A stretch of DNA of 64,000 bases from Pseudomonas sp. TTU2014-080ASC (GTDB lineage: Bacteria; Pseudomonadota; Gammaproteobacteria; Pseudomonadales; Pseudomonadaceae), in NCBI RefSeq assembly GCF_001446935.1, contig NZ_LKKK01000001.1, positions 930,001 through 994,000 on the forward strand. The letters run 5' to 3'. Both the position numbers and the translations under genes were made by a program. The notes under the pieces were generated by a model. The model had not been told where the DNA came from and searched no databases. It saw only the letters and a program-made list of their open reading frames with translations. How positions within the stretch are numbered: the stretch's first letter is position 1; each line of letters begins with the position of its first letter. This document shows positions 8,716 to 18,819 of this stretch, one piece after another.

Positions 8716-10125
8716 CTATTTCGCAACCGCCTCTGCAGACCTTTGGGCCAGCTTGGCAGTTGGGCGACTCTCTCCAGGCAGCTCTACCCCAACGCACAGA
8801 CCTCCGTCGAAGCGGTTGGTGAAGGTGACTTGCCCGCCTCGATTGCGGCTGATCATCTCGACGATGGATAAGCCCAGCCCGGCGCCCAGCGGATTGCCGC
8901 TGCTATAGAAAGGGTCACATAGCCTGTCGCGTTGCGCTTCACTAACGCCAGGACCACGATCCAGAACCTCCATGCGGACATTCCCCCCCCCAATACGACG
9001 CAGGCGCACACTGATTTCACTGTTATCCGGCGCAAAGGTCAGAGCATTGCTGATCAGGTTCTGCAGCATGATCGCCAGGGACACCGAATCGCCGCTGATG
9101 TAGATGTCATCACTGGCATCCAGCGACAGTTCAATATTTCGCTTTAAGGCCAGCGGGGCCAGTTCCGCCAGCTCTTCACGTACCAATGAGGTGAAGTTGA
9201 TCGACTCGCTGATGTGCTGCCGCGGCTCAAGGCGGGCCATGGCCAGTAACTGGCTGGCGATGCGGGTGGCTCGCTCAAGGCCGTGTTGGACATGCCCGAG
9301 GGCGGTTTCACGCTCCTCGGCGCAGCATGCCTCCCGGGCGTTGCGAGCGTGTATATCCAGTATTGCCAGTGGCGTACGGAGTTCATGGGCAGCAGCCGTG
9401 ATAAATCGCCGTTCACGCTCCAGCAATTCCCGCAGCAGCTCCAGCTGCCGGTCCAAAGCCTGGCGCATGGGCTCAAGCTCGACAGGCAGGGGCTCGTGCG
9501 AAAGTGGCCGCAGGCTATCACGAGGTCGAGATCGTAACTGCCGGGCAAAGTTGTGCAGCGGGGTAAGCCCCCAGCCAAGCAACAACCGGATGATAACGAC
9601 CAACACCGGCAGCCCTATCACCGTGGGCAATAAGGCTTGCTTGAGCATTTCCTTTATCACCCCATCGCGCAGATCCGCTCGCTCCCCCACCCAAATACTC
9701 ATGCCGTGATCATTGCCTTTGACCAGCACGCCGCGCCAGCTTTGGGCTTCGTAGATAAAACTTTGCATCCCAGCACCAGGCGGAATATCCAGTTTCGGAG
9801 CATTACTTGAGCGCCCCATCAAGCTGCCATCTGCTGCCCACACCTGAAACTCCAGATGAGCCTGATAAGGCTGATCACTAAGCCCCTGTCCTGAGTGATT
9901 CAAGGCGGTGTCCATCGTACTGGCCAAGCTATACCAGTCGATTTGCTCCTGTTTGCGTAACAGCACCAGGCCATGCAGCAGACGTGCCCCCTGAACTAAT
10001 TGGGCGTCGTACACGCTCTCTAGCCGATGCTGACTGTCGCGCAGTGTCAGCCAAGCCAACAGCAGGCTACCGACAATCACCAAGACAATGGTTGGAGCAA
10101 GAATCCGTGTCCGGATGGAGGTCAT
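8716..10125 (-). CDS. Sensor histidine kinase, PmrB/QseC-like
   Basis: A 469-residue inner-membrane kinase. TM helices at about 7-27 and 163-184 enclose a periplasmic sensor region of about 135 residues. The HisKA H-box AAHELRTP follows, with phospho-acceptor His247, then the ATPase with N-box NLISNA (near 356-361), G1 DRGPG (389-393) and G2 GAGLGLS (414-420). The start overlaps the regulator stop by 4 bp (ATGA), so the two are co-translated. The subfamily assignment rests mainly on the partner regulator and its box; the ligand is unknown. Confidence 0.88.
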   Translation of the reverse strand: MTSIRTRILAPTIVLVIVGSLLLAWLTLRDSQHRLESVYDAQLVQGARLLHGLVLLRKQEQIDWYSLASTMDTALNHSGQGLSDQPYQAHLEFQVWAADGSLMGRSSNAPKLDIPPGAGMQSFIYEAQSWRGVLVKGNDHGMSIWVGERADLRDGVIKEMLKQALLPTVIGLPVLVVIIRLLLGWGLTPLHNFARQLRSRPRDSLRPLSHEPLPVELEPMRQALDRQLELLRELLERERRFITAAAHELRTPLAILDIHARNAREACCAEERETALGHVQHGLERATRIASQLLAMARLEPRQHISESINFTSLVREELAELAPLALKRNIELSLDASDDIYISGDSVSLAIMLQNLISNALTFAPDNSEISVRLRRIGGGNVRMEVLDRGPGVSEAQRDRLCDPFYSSGNPLGAGLGLSIVEMISRNRGGQVTFTNRFDGGLCVGVELPGESRPTAKLAQRSAEAVAK

Positions 10126-10787
10126 GCGTGGGACTCCACCAGATAGCCCACACCTCTTACAGTCCGAATCAGTCCGCTGTGAAGCTTCTTGCGCAGGTTG
10201 TGGATCAGCACCTCAAGGGTGTTGCCCTGACCACTTTCTTTCCAACCATAGAGGGTGCCTGTCAGGCGCTCCCGGGTGACAACTACGCCAGGACGAGCCA
10301 GCAACTGATGCAGCAACTGGAACTCCATGTGCGTCATCGGCACAACGTCGCCACGGTAGCGCACTTCCTGACTGGCGGGATCAAGGCTGACACCGGCATG
10401 CTCAAGCAAGGGCCGTGCGCGCCCCTGACAACGGCGTAAAAGAGCTCGAATCCGGGCTTTCAGTTCATCAATGTCGAACGGCTTGATCAGGTAATCGTCG
10501 GCCCCTGCATCCAATCCCTTGATGCGATAGGAGGTTTCATCACGTGCTGTCAGGATCAGCACCGGCACCTCTGAATCGGTTCGGTTGCGAATCATGCGCA
10601 GGATGTCCAGCCCGTCCAGCCGGGGTAATCCCAAATCAAGCAGAATCAGATCGAACTGCTCGCAACTCAGGGCGTGCGCGGCATCCAAGCCATCACTAAG
10701 CCAATCCAAGGTGTAACACTCACTGCGCAGTGCCACTCGGATGCCATCACCCAAAACCTTGTCGTCTTCAACCAATAACACTCGCAT
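10122..10787 (-). CDS. OmpR-family response regulator, PmrA/QseB-like
   Basis: A 221-residue two-domain regulator: receiver domain (EDD at 7-9, phospho-acceptor Asp51 in DLILLDLGLP) and a winged-helix DNA-binding domain from about 125 to the end, with TVRGVGYLVE. The ATG at 10787 is preferred over the upstream frame extension because GGGAGG lies just before it and the conserved MRVLLVEDD starts there. A CTTAA-N6-CTTAA direct repeat about 85 bp upstream fits the DNA site of the PmrA/QseB subfamily and implies autoregulation. The genes it controls elsewhere are unknown. Confidence 0.9.
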   Translation of the reverse strand: MRVLLVEDDKVLGDGIRVALRSECYTLDWLSDGLDAAHALSCEQFDLILLDLGLPRLDGLDILRMIRNRTDSEVPVLILTARDETSYRIKGLDAGADDYLIKPFDIDELKARIRALLRRCQGRARPLLEHAGVSLDPASQEVRYRGDVVPMTHMEFQLLHQLLARPGVVVTRERLTGTLYGWKESGQGNTLEVLIHNLRKKLHSGLIRTVRGVGYLVESHA

Positions 10788-10870
10788 CCTGCGACCTCCC
10801 TGTTGCAGCAGGCCTTTAAAAGTCCCGCAACACTCGCTCACGCGTTTCCATGTGCTGCTAAGTATTAGTC

Positions 10871-10887
10871 GTTAAGACTTCATTAAG
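10871..10887 (-). promoter_or_regulatory. PmrA/QseB-type direct-repeat box
   Basis: On the minus strand the sequence is CTTAAT-GAAGT-CTTAAC, two CTTAA half sites in the same orientation 11 bp apart. This agrees with the published PmrA box (YTTAAK-N5-YTTAAK) and QseB site. It lies 84-100 bp upstream of the regulator start, which fits autoregulation. Confidence 0.6.
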
Positions 10888-11134
10888 GTTCGCTCGAGAA
10901 AGGAATCGCCTGATAACCGGGGCAACTCTTTTATGCGCTCTTGCCCTGCTCTCTCCTTGCTCCTGTTGCCGTGTAGCACTCTGACTATGGCAAAAACTGT
11001 GTGCACGCCGATCAGCGACAAGGTGATCAAATCCGAGATATCGCCGCTGCAGTTTATGACGACGAGTTGCAACCTAACCTTTCAGACATGGTGAACCGCC
11101 AGCCGGGCCTGGTTGACGTTTTTTTCACAACTCG

Positions 11135-11270
11135 GATTCTTCCCCTTGTTAGCATGGCGACCTCTTTGGGGAGTAGCCTGCCTTCATCCATTTGAAGGCG
11201 CCTTGGTCAACATTCTCGGCGCATTGCCGTGGTCAAGGCATCCAAACGGAGTGGTGAGACCAACGACATC
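11135..11270 (+). ncRNA. yybP-ykoY manganese riboswitch upstream of mntP
   Basis: The invariant loop GGGGAGTAGC stands at 11168-11177, preceded by a pyrimidine-rich arm with TTCCCC. A variable hairpin (GGTCAA...GGTCAAGG) follows, then the closing purine segment CGGAGTGGTGAGACC at about 11247-11261. This is the arrangement of the Mn2+-sensing yybP-ykoY aptamer, which is known upstream of mntP in several proteobacteria, including E. coli. The boundaries are approximate. About 65 bases separate it from the mntP start, leaving room for an expression platform. Confidence 0.85.
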
Positions 11271-11334
11271 TCTGTACCAGAAGCTGGGCGTACAGGGACT
11301 GTTCGTTGTCTTGTTGCCCGGCAGGTGTTAACTC

Positions 11335-11910
11335 ATGAGTCCGATTTCCCTCATTTTGCTAGCCTTTGCCATGTCTACCGATGCCTTTGCTGCGGCAATC
11401 GGCAAAGGTTCTGCCCTGAACAAACCGAACGTCCTGATGGCGCTGCGCACGGGGCTTATCTTCGGGGTCATTGAAGCCACTACACCCGTTATCGGTTGGC
11501 TACTCGGCCAAGCTGCCAGCAGTTACGTTGAACAATGGGATCACTGGATTGCCTTTGTGCTGCTCCTGGCGCTGGGGCTGCACATGATCCACAACGGCCT
11601 GAGCGGTAAGGACGATGAGGCCGGAGAAAAGCCTGATCAGCATTCATTCTGGCTACTGGCTGCCACAGCAGTAGCCACAAGCATTGACGCACTGGCCGTG
11701 GGTATCAGCCTGGCATTTGTCGATGTCAGCATCTGGGTTGCCGCCCTGGCCATTGGCCTGGCAACCACCACCATGGTCACCATTGGCATCATGCTGGGCC
11801 GGGTCTTAGGTGCGATCGTCGGAAAACGCGCGGAGGTGATCGGAGGGCTGGTATTGATGTGTATTGGTGGGGCCATTCTGTTTGAACATCTGTCACAGGT
11901 GAACAGATGA
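11335..11910 (+). CDS. mntP: Manganese efflux pump MntP
   Basis: A 191-residue inner-membrane protein with six predicted helices in two repeats. Each repeat carries the conserved acidic motif in a membrane helix: [13 protein letters not shown] near residue 13 and [12 protein letters not shown] near 115. It exports Mn2+ and protects against manganese excess. The riboswitch directly upstream supports the assignment. The TGA stop overlaps the ATG of a 54-codon open frame (ATGA), so a small downstream protein is probably translated with it. Confidence 0.95.
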   Translation: MSPISLILLAFAMSTDAFAAAIGKGSALNKPNVLMALRTGLIFGVIEATTPVIGWLLGQAASSYVEQWDHWIAFVLLLALGLHMIHNGLSGKDDEAGEKPDQHSFWLLAATAVATSIDALAVGISLAFVDVSIWVAALAIGLATTTMVTIGIMLGRVLGAIVGKRAEVIGGLVLMCIGGAILFEHLSQVNR

Positions 11911-12071
11911 ACACGTCAACATCACGCAAGCGCAGAGTTTGGCGCAGGCGGCTAAGAACCACACTGAGCAATCTGGGGCTGGTAGTGTTTATTGCCATGA
12001 GCTTCAGCGCTTGGAAAAATTTTTATCCACCCCAGATCATCACTGGCCTGTTTTATCACGCGCTGTGCTGA
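11907..12071 (+). CDS. Small membrane protein coupled to mntP
   Basis: A 54-residue open frame whose ATG overlaps the mntP stop (ATGA). The first 17 residues are strongly basic ([11 protein letters not shown]), followed by one hydrophobic helix at about 20-36, which predicts an inside-positive single-pass protein. It ends in a short aromatic tail (FYHALC) just before a strong terminator, so it is the last gene of the mntP unit. I do not recognise the sequence. E. coli has a small manganese protein, MntS (42 residues), which affects MntP, but I see no similarity that would justify that name. Coding status rests on overlap, topology and terminator placement. Confidence 0.6.
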   Translation: MNTSTSRKRRVWRRRLRTTLSNLGLVVFIAMSFSAWKNFYPPQIITGLFYHALC

Positions 12072-12103
12072 TCGGTTGCCTAGCCCCAACATCAGGCCAA
12101 TAA

Positions 12104-12129
12104 AAAACCCCGGTATAAACCGGGGTTTT
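12104..12129. terminator. Bidirectional terminator between mntP unit and efflux operon
   Basis: AAAACCCCGGT and ACCGGGGTTTT form an 11-bp stem around a 4-base loop. It is flanked by A- and T-runs and placed between convergent transcription units. Confidence 0.92.
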
Positions 12130-12142
12130 CAGCAACAGCCTG

Positions 12143-13570
12143 TCACTCTTGTGGCGGTTGCCCTTTGTCGCTCCAACCACCACCCAGCGCCTTGTACAGT
12201 TCGACTTCACTGCTCAGCTGCGCCAGACGACTGGTCACCAGCGCCTGACGGGCACTGAACAGCTGACGTTGCGCGTCCAGCAAGGTCAGGTAGCTATCGA
12301 CCCCTGCCTGATAGCGACGATCCGCTAGGTTGTAGTAGGTCTCGCTGGCATTTAACAACTCACGCTGAGCCTTCAGCTGCTGCTCATAAATGGTGCGTGA
12401 TGCCAAGCTATCAGACACCTCACGGAAAGCCACCTGAACCGCCTTCTCGTACTGCGCCACCTGAATCTGCTCTTGCAACTTGGCGTATTCCAGGTTGGCA
12501 CGCAGACGACCGGCATTGAAGATCGGCAAGTTGATCTGCGGCTGGAACAGCCACGATCCAGAACCCGCATCAAACAAGCCAGACAGTTCACTGCTGGAAG
12601 TACCAGCATTACCGGTCAGGGTAATGCTGGGGAAGAACGCGGCGCGCGCCGCACCAATGTTGGCATTGGCAGCCTTGAGCTGGAACTCCGCGCCCAGCAG
12701 ATCAGGACGACGCTGCAGCAGATCAGACGGCAGTCCCGCTGGCACCGCACTGAGCACTTCAGAGTCCAGATCAAGCCCTTGCGGCAAGTCAGCTGGCAGT
12801 TCTGCACCAATCAGCTGTACCAACGCGTTTCGGTCCAGTTCCACCAGACGCTGATACTGGGTCAGACTGACCCGCGCGCTGTCCACCGCAGTGCGCGCCT
12901 GGCTCAACGCCAGTGCATCGGCCACACCGACATCAAAACTGCGCTGGGTCAGGGCGTAACTGTCTTCAAAGGTTTTCAGGGTGTCCTGAGTCACCTTCAG
13001 CAGAGTCTGATCCGCCTGCCACTGCAAATAGGCGGCTGCCACACTGGAGACCAAGCTGATCTGAGCGCTGCGGGCAGCCTGTTCGGTGGCGAAATACTGC
13101 TGCAACGCCTGCTCGCTGAGGCTACGCAGACGGCCGAAGAAATCCACTTCCCAGGCGTTCACGCCTGCAGTGACACCATACTGGCCACTGATCTGCGGCT
13201 CACCAGTCCCGTTGAGATCGCCCGGTGTACGCTGACGCGTGCCGCTACCGTTGATGCCAACACTGGGGAACAGCTCGGAACGTTGAATACGGTACAGCGC
13301 CCGGTAGGCGTCCACATTCAGGGAGGCAACCCGCAGATCACGGTTGTTATCCAGGGCTACCTGCATCAGTTGGCGCAAGGCCGGATCGCGGAAGAAACTG
13401 TTCCACTCCAGCACCTCGGCAGCGCTGCTGCCGGATGCTGCCGCCTGCGCCGCCGGGCCTTCAGGCCAGGCTTGCGCAACGGGGGCCTGAGGCCGCTCAT
13501 AGTCAGGAATCAGGCTGCAACCACTGAGCAGACTAACGGCTAAAGCCAGAGGTAAGACTGAGCGTTTCAC
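12143..13570 (-). CDS. oprM: RND efflux outer-membrane channel lipoprotein (OprM/TtgC type)
   Basis: A 475-residue TolC-like channel of the OprM/NodT family. The lipoprotein signal ends in LLSGC (Cys18). The duplicated outer-membrane efflux domain spans roughly 60-460, including the repeated helix pair and the [13 protein letters not shown] motif near 280. It overlaps the pump gene by 4 bp (ATGA) and is the last gene of the operon. It exports drugs and solvents through the outer membrane with the adaptor and pump. OprM and TtgC cannot be distinguished without an alignment. Confidence 0.92.
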   Translation of the reverse strand: MKRSVLPLALAVSLLSGCSLIPDYERPQAPVAQAWPEGPAAQAAASGSSAAEVLEWNSFFRDPALRQLMQVALDNNRDLRVASLNVDAYRALYRIQRSELFPSVGINGSGTRQRTPGDLNGTGEPQISGQYGVTAGVNAWEVDFFGRLRSLSEQALQQYFATEQAARSAQISLVSSVAAAYLQWQADQTLLKVTQDTLKTFEDSYALTQRSFDVGVADALALSQARTAVDSARVSLTQYQRLVELDRNALVQLIGAELPADLPQGLDLDSEVLSAVPAGLPSDLLQRRPDLLGAEFQLKAANANIGAARAAFFPSITLTGNAGTSSSELSGLFDAGSGSWLFQPQINLPIFNAGRLRANLEYAKLQEQIQVAQYEKAVQVAFREVSDSLASRTIYEQQLKAQRELLNASETYYNLADRRYQAGVDSYLTLLDAQRQLFSARQALVTSRLAQLSSEVELYKALGGGWSDKGQPPQE

Positions 13571-16500
13571 TGGTTAACCTCCTTGTTGCTATCAACCGCC
13601 GCCGGCTTCTTCTCGAAGATCGAGCAAACCACCACATAGAACAGCGGCACCCAGAAAATCGCCAGCACCAACGCACTAAGCATGCCGCCAATCACACCGG
13701 TACCAATCGCGTGCTTACTGCCTGAACCTGCACCCGCCGAAATCGCCAGCGGTACTACGCCGAGAATAAAGGCCAGCGAGGTCATCACAATCGGACGCAA
13801 ACGCATACGGCACGCCTCGGCTGCTGCGTCGATCAGGCTCATGCCCTGTTCGTGCAGCGACTTGGCGAACTCTACGATCAGAATCGCGTTACGGGCTGAC
13901 AAACCAATCGTCGTCAACAGACCGATCTGGAAGTACACGTCGTTGGACAGTCCCCGACCATAGGTAGCCAACAGCGCACCAATCACACCCAATGGCACCA
14001 CCAGCAGAACCGAGAACGGAATCGACCAGCTTTCATATAGCGCCGCCAGACAGAGGAATACCACCAGCAACGACAGCACATACAGAGCAGTAGCCTGGTC
14101 ACCCGCCATGCGCTCTTCGTACGACAGCCCCGTCCAGGCAATACCTACACCTGGCGGCAGCTGTGCCGACAGACGCTCGACTTCAGCCATGGCCTCACCG
14201 CTACTGTAGCCCGGTGCTGCAGCACCGAGGATTTCCGCTGCAGGAACACCGTTGTAACGGGCCAGCTTAGGCGCACCGTAGACCCACTTACCGCTGGCAA
14301 AGGCACTGAACGGCACCATCTTTCCAGCGCTGTTGCGGATGTACCACTTGTTCAGGTCTTCAGGGTTCATGCGCGCCTCGGCGACGCTCTGCACATACAC
14401 TTTCTTCACCCGCCCACGGTCGATGAAATCGTTGACATAACCACTACCCCAGGCAATCGACAGGGTCTGGTTGATATCCGACAGCGACACACCCTGGGCG
14501 CGCGCCTTTTCATCATTAATGACCAACTGGTACTGCGGCTCATCGTTCAGACCGTTCGGGCGCACCTGCGCCAGCACCGGGCTTTTCGCAGCCATACCGA
14601 GGAACTGATTGCGTGCAGCGTTAAGCGCTTCGTGACCAATCCCAGCACGGTCCTGCAGGAAAAAGTTAAAGCCCGTTGCGTTACCCAACTCCATCACCGC
14701 CGGTGGCGCGAATGCGAACACCATGGCATCGCGGTAGCTGAAGAAGCGCTGCTGCGCACGCTTAGCCAGAGCGAACACGCTGAATTCTTCCTTAGCACGC
14801 TCTGCCCAAGGCTTCAGGCCGATAAAGGCCATTGCTGAGCTCTGGCCACGACCAGCAAAGTTGAAGCCAGTCACGCTGAATACGGAGCGCACCGTGTCGG
14901 ACTCTTCCGTCAGCAGGTAGTCACGCATTTCATTGACGACCTGATAGGTACGCTCGGCAGTCGAGCCTGCCGGCGTCTGCACCTGCGCAAACAGCACGCC
15001 CTGATCTTCATCCGGCAAGAATGCGGTCGGAATCTTGGTGAACATCCAGCCCATGATGGCCACAATCACCAGATACAGCAGCACGTACGGAACTTTGCGC
15101 TTGAGCACAGCCTTCACGCCACTTTCATAGCGATCCACGCCGCGCTGGAAAGTACGGTTGAACCAGCCGAAGAAACCGCGTTTCTCGTGATGCTGACCTT
15201 TAGGAATCGGCTTGAGCAGTGTTGCGCACAGCGCCGGGGTAAAGATCAGCGCGACCAGTACTGACAGCGCCATGGCCGACACAATAGTGACCGAGAACTG
15301 CTGGTAGATAACCCCCGTCGATCCCGGGAAGAATGCCATCGGAATAAACACCGCCGACAGCACCAGACCAATCCCCACCAACGCGCCCTGAATCTGCCCC
15401 ATGGACTTGCGCGTGGCTTCAAGCGGCGACAGGCCTTCCTCACTCATTACCCGTTCGACGTTTTCCACCACCACAATGGCATCGTCCACCAACAGGCCGA
15501 TGGCCAGAATCATGGCGAACATGGTCAACGTGTTAATGCTGAAGCCAAAGGCGGCCAGGATGCCGAATGTGCCCAGCAGTACGACAGGAACAGCCAGAGT
15601 CGGAATGATGGTGGCCCGGAAGTTCTGCAAGAACAGATACATAACCAGGAACACCAGAGCAATCGCCTCGAACAGCGTAGACACTACGCCGCTGATCGAT
15701 TCGGAAATAACCGGCGTGGTGTCGTACGGATAAACCACTTCCATTCCCGGCGGGAAGAACGGCTGCAGGTCGGCAATGGTTTGACGTACAGCTTTTGCGG
15801 TTTCCAAGGCGTTGGCACCGGTGGCGAGTTTGACCGCGATACCGGTGGCAGGCTTGCCGTTGTATTCCGCGCTGATGCTGTAGTTCTCACCCCCCAATTC
15901 AACCGTAGCTACATCACCCAGACGCACTTGCGAGCCGCTCGGCATGACTTTCAGCAGGATGTTGCGGAACTCTTCCGGAGTTTGCAGGCGGGTCTTACCG
16001 ATAATGGTGGCCGTGAGTTGCTGCCCCGGCAGAGCAGGCAAGCCGCCCAACTGACCAGAAGAAACCTGGACGTTCTGTGCCTGAATGGCGGCACTCACAT
16101 CAACAGGCGTCAGGCCGTAGTTGTTGAGTTTCTGTGGATCAAGCCAGATACGCATCGCGTACTGCGAACCAAACACCTGGAAGTCGCCCACACCTTTGGT
16201 ACGGGACAGCGGATCCTGAATATTGGAAACGATGTAGTCCGCCAGGTCGTTCTTATCCATGCTGCCGTCCTGGGAAACCAGGCCGATCACCAACAGGAAG
16301 TTCTTAACCGATTTGGTTACCCGAATCCCCTGCTGTTGGACTTCCTGAGGCAACAGTGGCGTGGCCAGTTGCAGTTTGTTCTGCACCTGCACCTGGGCAA
16401 TGTCTGGATTCACTTCCGGCTCGAAGGTAACCAGAATCTCCATGCTGCCGTCGGAGTTACTCGATGAGCTGATATAGCGCAGCCCGTCGATACCGTTCAT

Positions 16501-16704
16501 TTGCTGCTCAATGACCTGCACCACCGTGTCCTGCACGGTCTGTGCGGAAGCACCTGGGTAGCGCACGGCAATACTGATTGTCGGTGGCGCAATGCTCGGG
16601 TACTGGTTAATTGGCAATTTGAGGATCGACAATCCCCCAGCCAGCATGATCACCAGGGCGATAACCCAGGCAAAAATGGGCCGGTCAATAAAGAACTTTG
16701 ACAT
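13567..16704 (-). CDS. mexB: RND multidrug efflux pump (MexB/TtgB/AcrB type)
   Basis: A 1045-residue inner-membrane proton/drug antiporter of the hydrophobe-amphiphile RND family. It starts with the typical [13 protein letters not shown]. It carries the proton-relay pair in TM4 ([15 protein letters not shown], about residues 405-419), the large periplasmic porter loops between TM1-2 and TM7-8, and full family length. The adaptor gene lies 14 bp upstream and the channel gene overlaps its stop, the order found in mexAB-oprM and ttgABC. Probable substrates are beta-lactams, dyes and solvents, by analogy only. Confidence 0.95.
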   Translation of the reverse strand: MSKFFIDRPIFAWVIALVIMLAGGLSILKLPINQYPSIAPPTISIAVRYPGASAQTVQDTVVQVIEQQMNGIDGLRYISSSSNSDGSMEILVTFEPEVNPDIAQVQVQNKLQLATPLLPQEVQQQGIRVTKSVKNFLLVIGLVSQDGSMDKNDLADYIVSNIQDPLSRTKGVGDFQVFGSQYAMRIWLDPQKLNNYGLTPVDVSAAIQAQNVQVSSGQLGGLPALPGQQLTATIIGKTRLQTPEEFRNILLKVMPSGSQVRLGDVATVELGGENYSISAEYNGKPATGIAVKLATGANALETAKAVRQTIADLQPFFPPGMEVVYPYDTTPVISESISGVVSTLFEAIALVFLVMYLFLQNFRATIIPTLAVPVVLLGTFGILAAFGFSINTLTMFAMILAIGLLVDDAIVVVENVERVMSEEGLSPLEATRKSMGQIQGALVGIGLVLSAVFIPMAFFPGSTGVIYQQFSVTIVSAMALSVLVALIFTPALCATLLKPIPKGQHHEKRGFFGWFNRTFQRGVDRYESGVKAVLKRKVPYVLLYLVIVAIMGWMFTKIPTAFLPDEDQGVLFAQVQTPAGSTAERTYQVVNEMRDYLLTEESDTVRSVFSVTGFNFAGRGQSSAMAFIGLKPWAERAKEEFSVFALAKRAQQRFFSYRDAMVFAFAPPAVMELGNATGFNFFLQDRAGIGHEALNAARNQFLGMAAKSPVLAQVRPNGLNDEPQYQLVINDEKARAQGVSLSDINQTLSIAWGSGYVNDFIDRGRVKKVYVQSVAEARMNPEDLNKWYIRNSAGKMVPFSAFASGKWVYGAPKLARYNGVPAAEILGAAAPGYSSGEAMAEVERLSAQLPPGVGIAWTGLSYEERMAGDQATALYVLSLLVVFLCLAALYESWSIPFSVLLVVPLGVIGALLATYGRGLSNDVYFQIGLLTTIGLSARNAILIVEFAKSLHEQGMSLIDAAAEACRMRLRPIVMTSLAFILGVVPLAISAGAGSGSKHAIGTGVIGGMLSALVLAIFWVPLFYVVVCSIFEKKPAAVDSNKEVNQ

Positions 16705-16718
16705 CAGTTAATCCCCGC

Positions 16719-17855
16719 TCAGCGCGTTTCAGTCTGTGACTCAGCCTGATTGGCGCTGAGATTGCCGGCTGGCTTAACATTGACCTCGACGCCCGGCTGA
16801 ACGAACTGCAGGCCTTCGGTAATTACGCGGTCGCCTTCGTTGAGCCCGGAAATCACCAGCCAGTTATTACCGGCGGTGCGCTCAGCTTTAAGCGGTCGGG
16901 CTTCAACCACATTCTTCTCATTAACCACCATCGACATGGCCTCACCCTGAGGAGTACGGGTCACGCCCTGCTGGGGAACCAGAATGGCTTTTTGGTTAAC
17001 GCCGGCAACCAGTTCAGCATGCACAAACATGCCTGGCAGCAGGTGATAGTCCGGATTAGGGAACACCGCACGCAAGGTCACGGAACCTGTGCCTTCGTCA
17101 ACCGACACGTCGGAGAACTCGAGCTTGCCTTCCAGAGGATAGTCGCTGCCATCCTCCAGACGCAGGCGCACTTTGGCGGCGCCATCGGCAGCAGCACTCA
17201 GGCGGCCTTCGGCCAGGTCACGGCGCAGCTGCAGCAATTCTTTGGTGGACTGAGTCACGTCTACGTAAATCGGATCCAACTGCTGAATAGTTGCCAGTGC
17301 ATCGGCCTGACCACTGTTGACCAGCGCCCCTTCAGTCACAATGGAACGACCGATACGGCCAGAAATGGGGGCGAGTACTTTGGTGTAACGCAGATTGATC
17401 TGCGCTTGCTCCAACGCCGCCTGCGCTTGCAGGCTGGAGGCGCGGGCCTCGTCGAATGCCTGTTGGCTAACGGCTTTATCAACCACCAGTAATTTATAGC
17501 GATCGGCCAATGCGCTGGCAGAAATCTGGGCCGCCTGAGCACTCTTGTATGCGGCCCGATAGGTTGCCGGATCGATTTGATACAGCTGCTGGTTGGCCTT
17601 CACATCACTGCCTTCAGTAAACAAACGCTTCTGAATAATGCCGCTGACTTGAGGGCGAACCTCCGCGATACGGTATGCGCTGGTACGGCCTGGTAGTTCT
17701 GTGGTCAGGGTATACGGCTGGGATTTGAGGGTCACCACACCCACTTGAGGAGCTTGCTGAGCCGGTGGTGCGGAGGATTCTTTACAGCCGGAAAGGCCGA
17801 AAACCGCCAAGGCGGCGGCGGAAACCAATGCGGCGAAGGTTGGCTTCGGATGCAT
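16719..17855 (-). CDS. mexA: RND efflux periplasmic adaptor (MexA/TtgA type)
   Basis: A 378-residue membrane-fusion protein. The lipoprotein signal ends in GLSGC (Cys24). The two lipoyl half-motifs (VRPQVSGIIQKRLFTEG near 67 and KVLAPISGRIGRS near 160) flank an alpha-helical hairpin with AQAALEQAQ repeats, followed by the beta-barrel and membrane-proximal domains. It links pump and channel across the periplasm. It is the first gene of the operon, and the probable promoter lies at about 17923-17950. Confidence 0.94.
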   Translation of the reverse strand: MHPKPTFAALVSAAALAVFGLSGCKESSAPPAQQAPQVGVVTLKSQPYTLTTELPGRTSAYRIAEVRPQVSGIIQKRLFTEGSDVKANQQLYQIDPATYRAAYKSAQAAQISASALADRYKLLVVDKAVSQQAFDEARASSLQAQAALEQAQINLRYTKVLAPISGRIGRSIVTEGALVNSGQADALATIQQLDPIYVDVTQSTKELLQLRRDLAEGRLSAAADGAAKVRLRLEDGSDYPLEGKLEFSDVSVDEGTGSVTLRAVFPNPDYHLLPGMFVHAELVAGVNQKAILVPQQGVTRTPQGEAMSMVVNEKNVVEARPLKAERTAGNNWLVISGLNEGDRVITEGLQFVQPGVEVNVKPAGNLSANQAESQTETR

Positions 17856-17922
17856 CTAAGGGACCTCATGTGTGGAGCGATGCCCTGTAGGGCTGAAATT
17901 AATACTCAACGAAAGGCGGAAG

Positions 17923-17945
17923 ATTATACCTACGTCACTGTATGT
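17923..17945 (-). promoter_or_regulatory. Probable efflux-operon promoter with operator-like dyad
   Basis: On the minus strand a perfect TATAAT lies about 68 bp upstream of the adaptor ATG. Immediately upstream, partly overlapping it, is an imperfect 18-bp dyad, ACATAC-N6-GTAGGT (5 of 6 arm positions match), in the place expected for repressor control. The half-site ACATAC resembles those of AcrR/TtgR-type TetR repressors, but the spacing differs. No good -35 is visible. Confidence 0.4.
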
Positions 17946-18819
17946 TTGTGCGCTGATTATAGAGATAAAACCAGCCTGGTTGCTTGCTAAAACTGCTCTG
18001 CATTGGAACTTAGTGTTACCGGATAAGAAGCCCCCGAGATGCCTTAATAGCATTTATAGACAGCCGCCAACCTCACTTGCGCGAGTCGCTTGAGCACAAC
18101 AAACCGCTCAACTGCCAGCAGGGAGCCCCCAGCAGGCGGCTCTGGCTCCGCATCTCAAGACGCTCGCATAACATTGGAGCTGCTGTGGCCTTGCGCAATA
18201 CGTCGGGTATTGATTGCGACCATGCGTATAGGTTCAGGTTCTCGCCATTCTGTGTGCAGCTGTTTCAGAACTTAATGAGACCTTGGTACTCAAACTCAAG
18301 TATTAGTTTTACACCCGAATAACCTGATTATTAAATGCCAGTTCGGCAGCAGATAAAACCATATGTTATTCAGGGACATAAATTTGCAAGCCAATTACTG
18401 TAATTCGGTTTGCATGACGCCATTTTTACAACACCCCTCTTATATACAGAACAGACGTTTTCCATCCGCTTACCTGACTATTCCTACCTACGAGGCCCGC
18501 TCCGCAAATGCCAGGATTTAGTCACGGGCAATGGTTGAAACAAATGGCCTGCTGCTACCCCCCCTGTACCTATGCTTTGAGCTCTACGCGGTGTCATACA
18601 CACATAAGGCCTATGCTTCATACGACCTATGGGCTACAAGCCAGCTGGATATTGAAAATGCCAATAGAGAAGTAGCTCTCAATAGTCAGAGCCGAAAGTC
18701 ATTAAGATTATTCTTGCTAAAGGCATCATCTCGGATAGAAATGTTTGCCAGCACTCGAATTTTCAGGGACTTCCGCTCAGATCAACCATGCAACAGGCAG
18801 TTGCTTAAGGGGCATTTCA
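17946..18819. other. Long non-coding interval between efflux operon and AraC gene
   Basis: I find no convincing gene in about 870 bp. The open frames here (for example 18531-18998) lack ribosome sites, family motifs and the local codon bias. The part from about 18260 to 18780 is visibly richer in A and T than its neighbours. A regulator gene of the MexR/TtgR kind, often found divergent from such operons, is absent. The interval may be a degraded gene, a remnant of insertion, or a long control region. Confidence 0.5.

Noticed and set aside
12473..13543. 356-residue plus-strand frame opposite the outer-membrane channel gene
   Set aside because: An antisense shadow of the channel gene, without motif or ribosome site.
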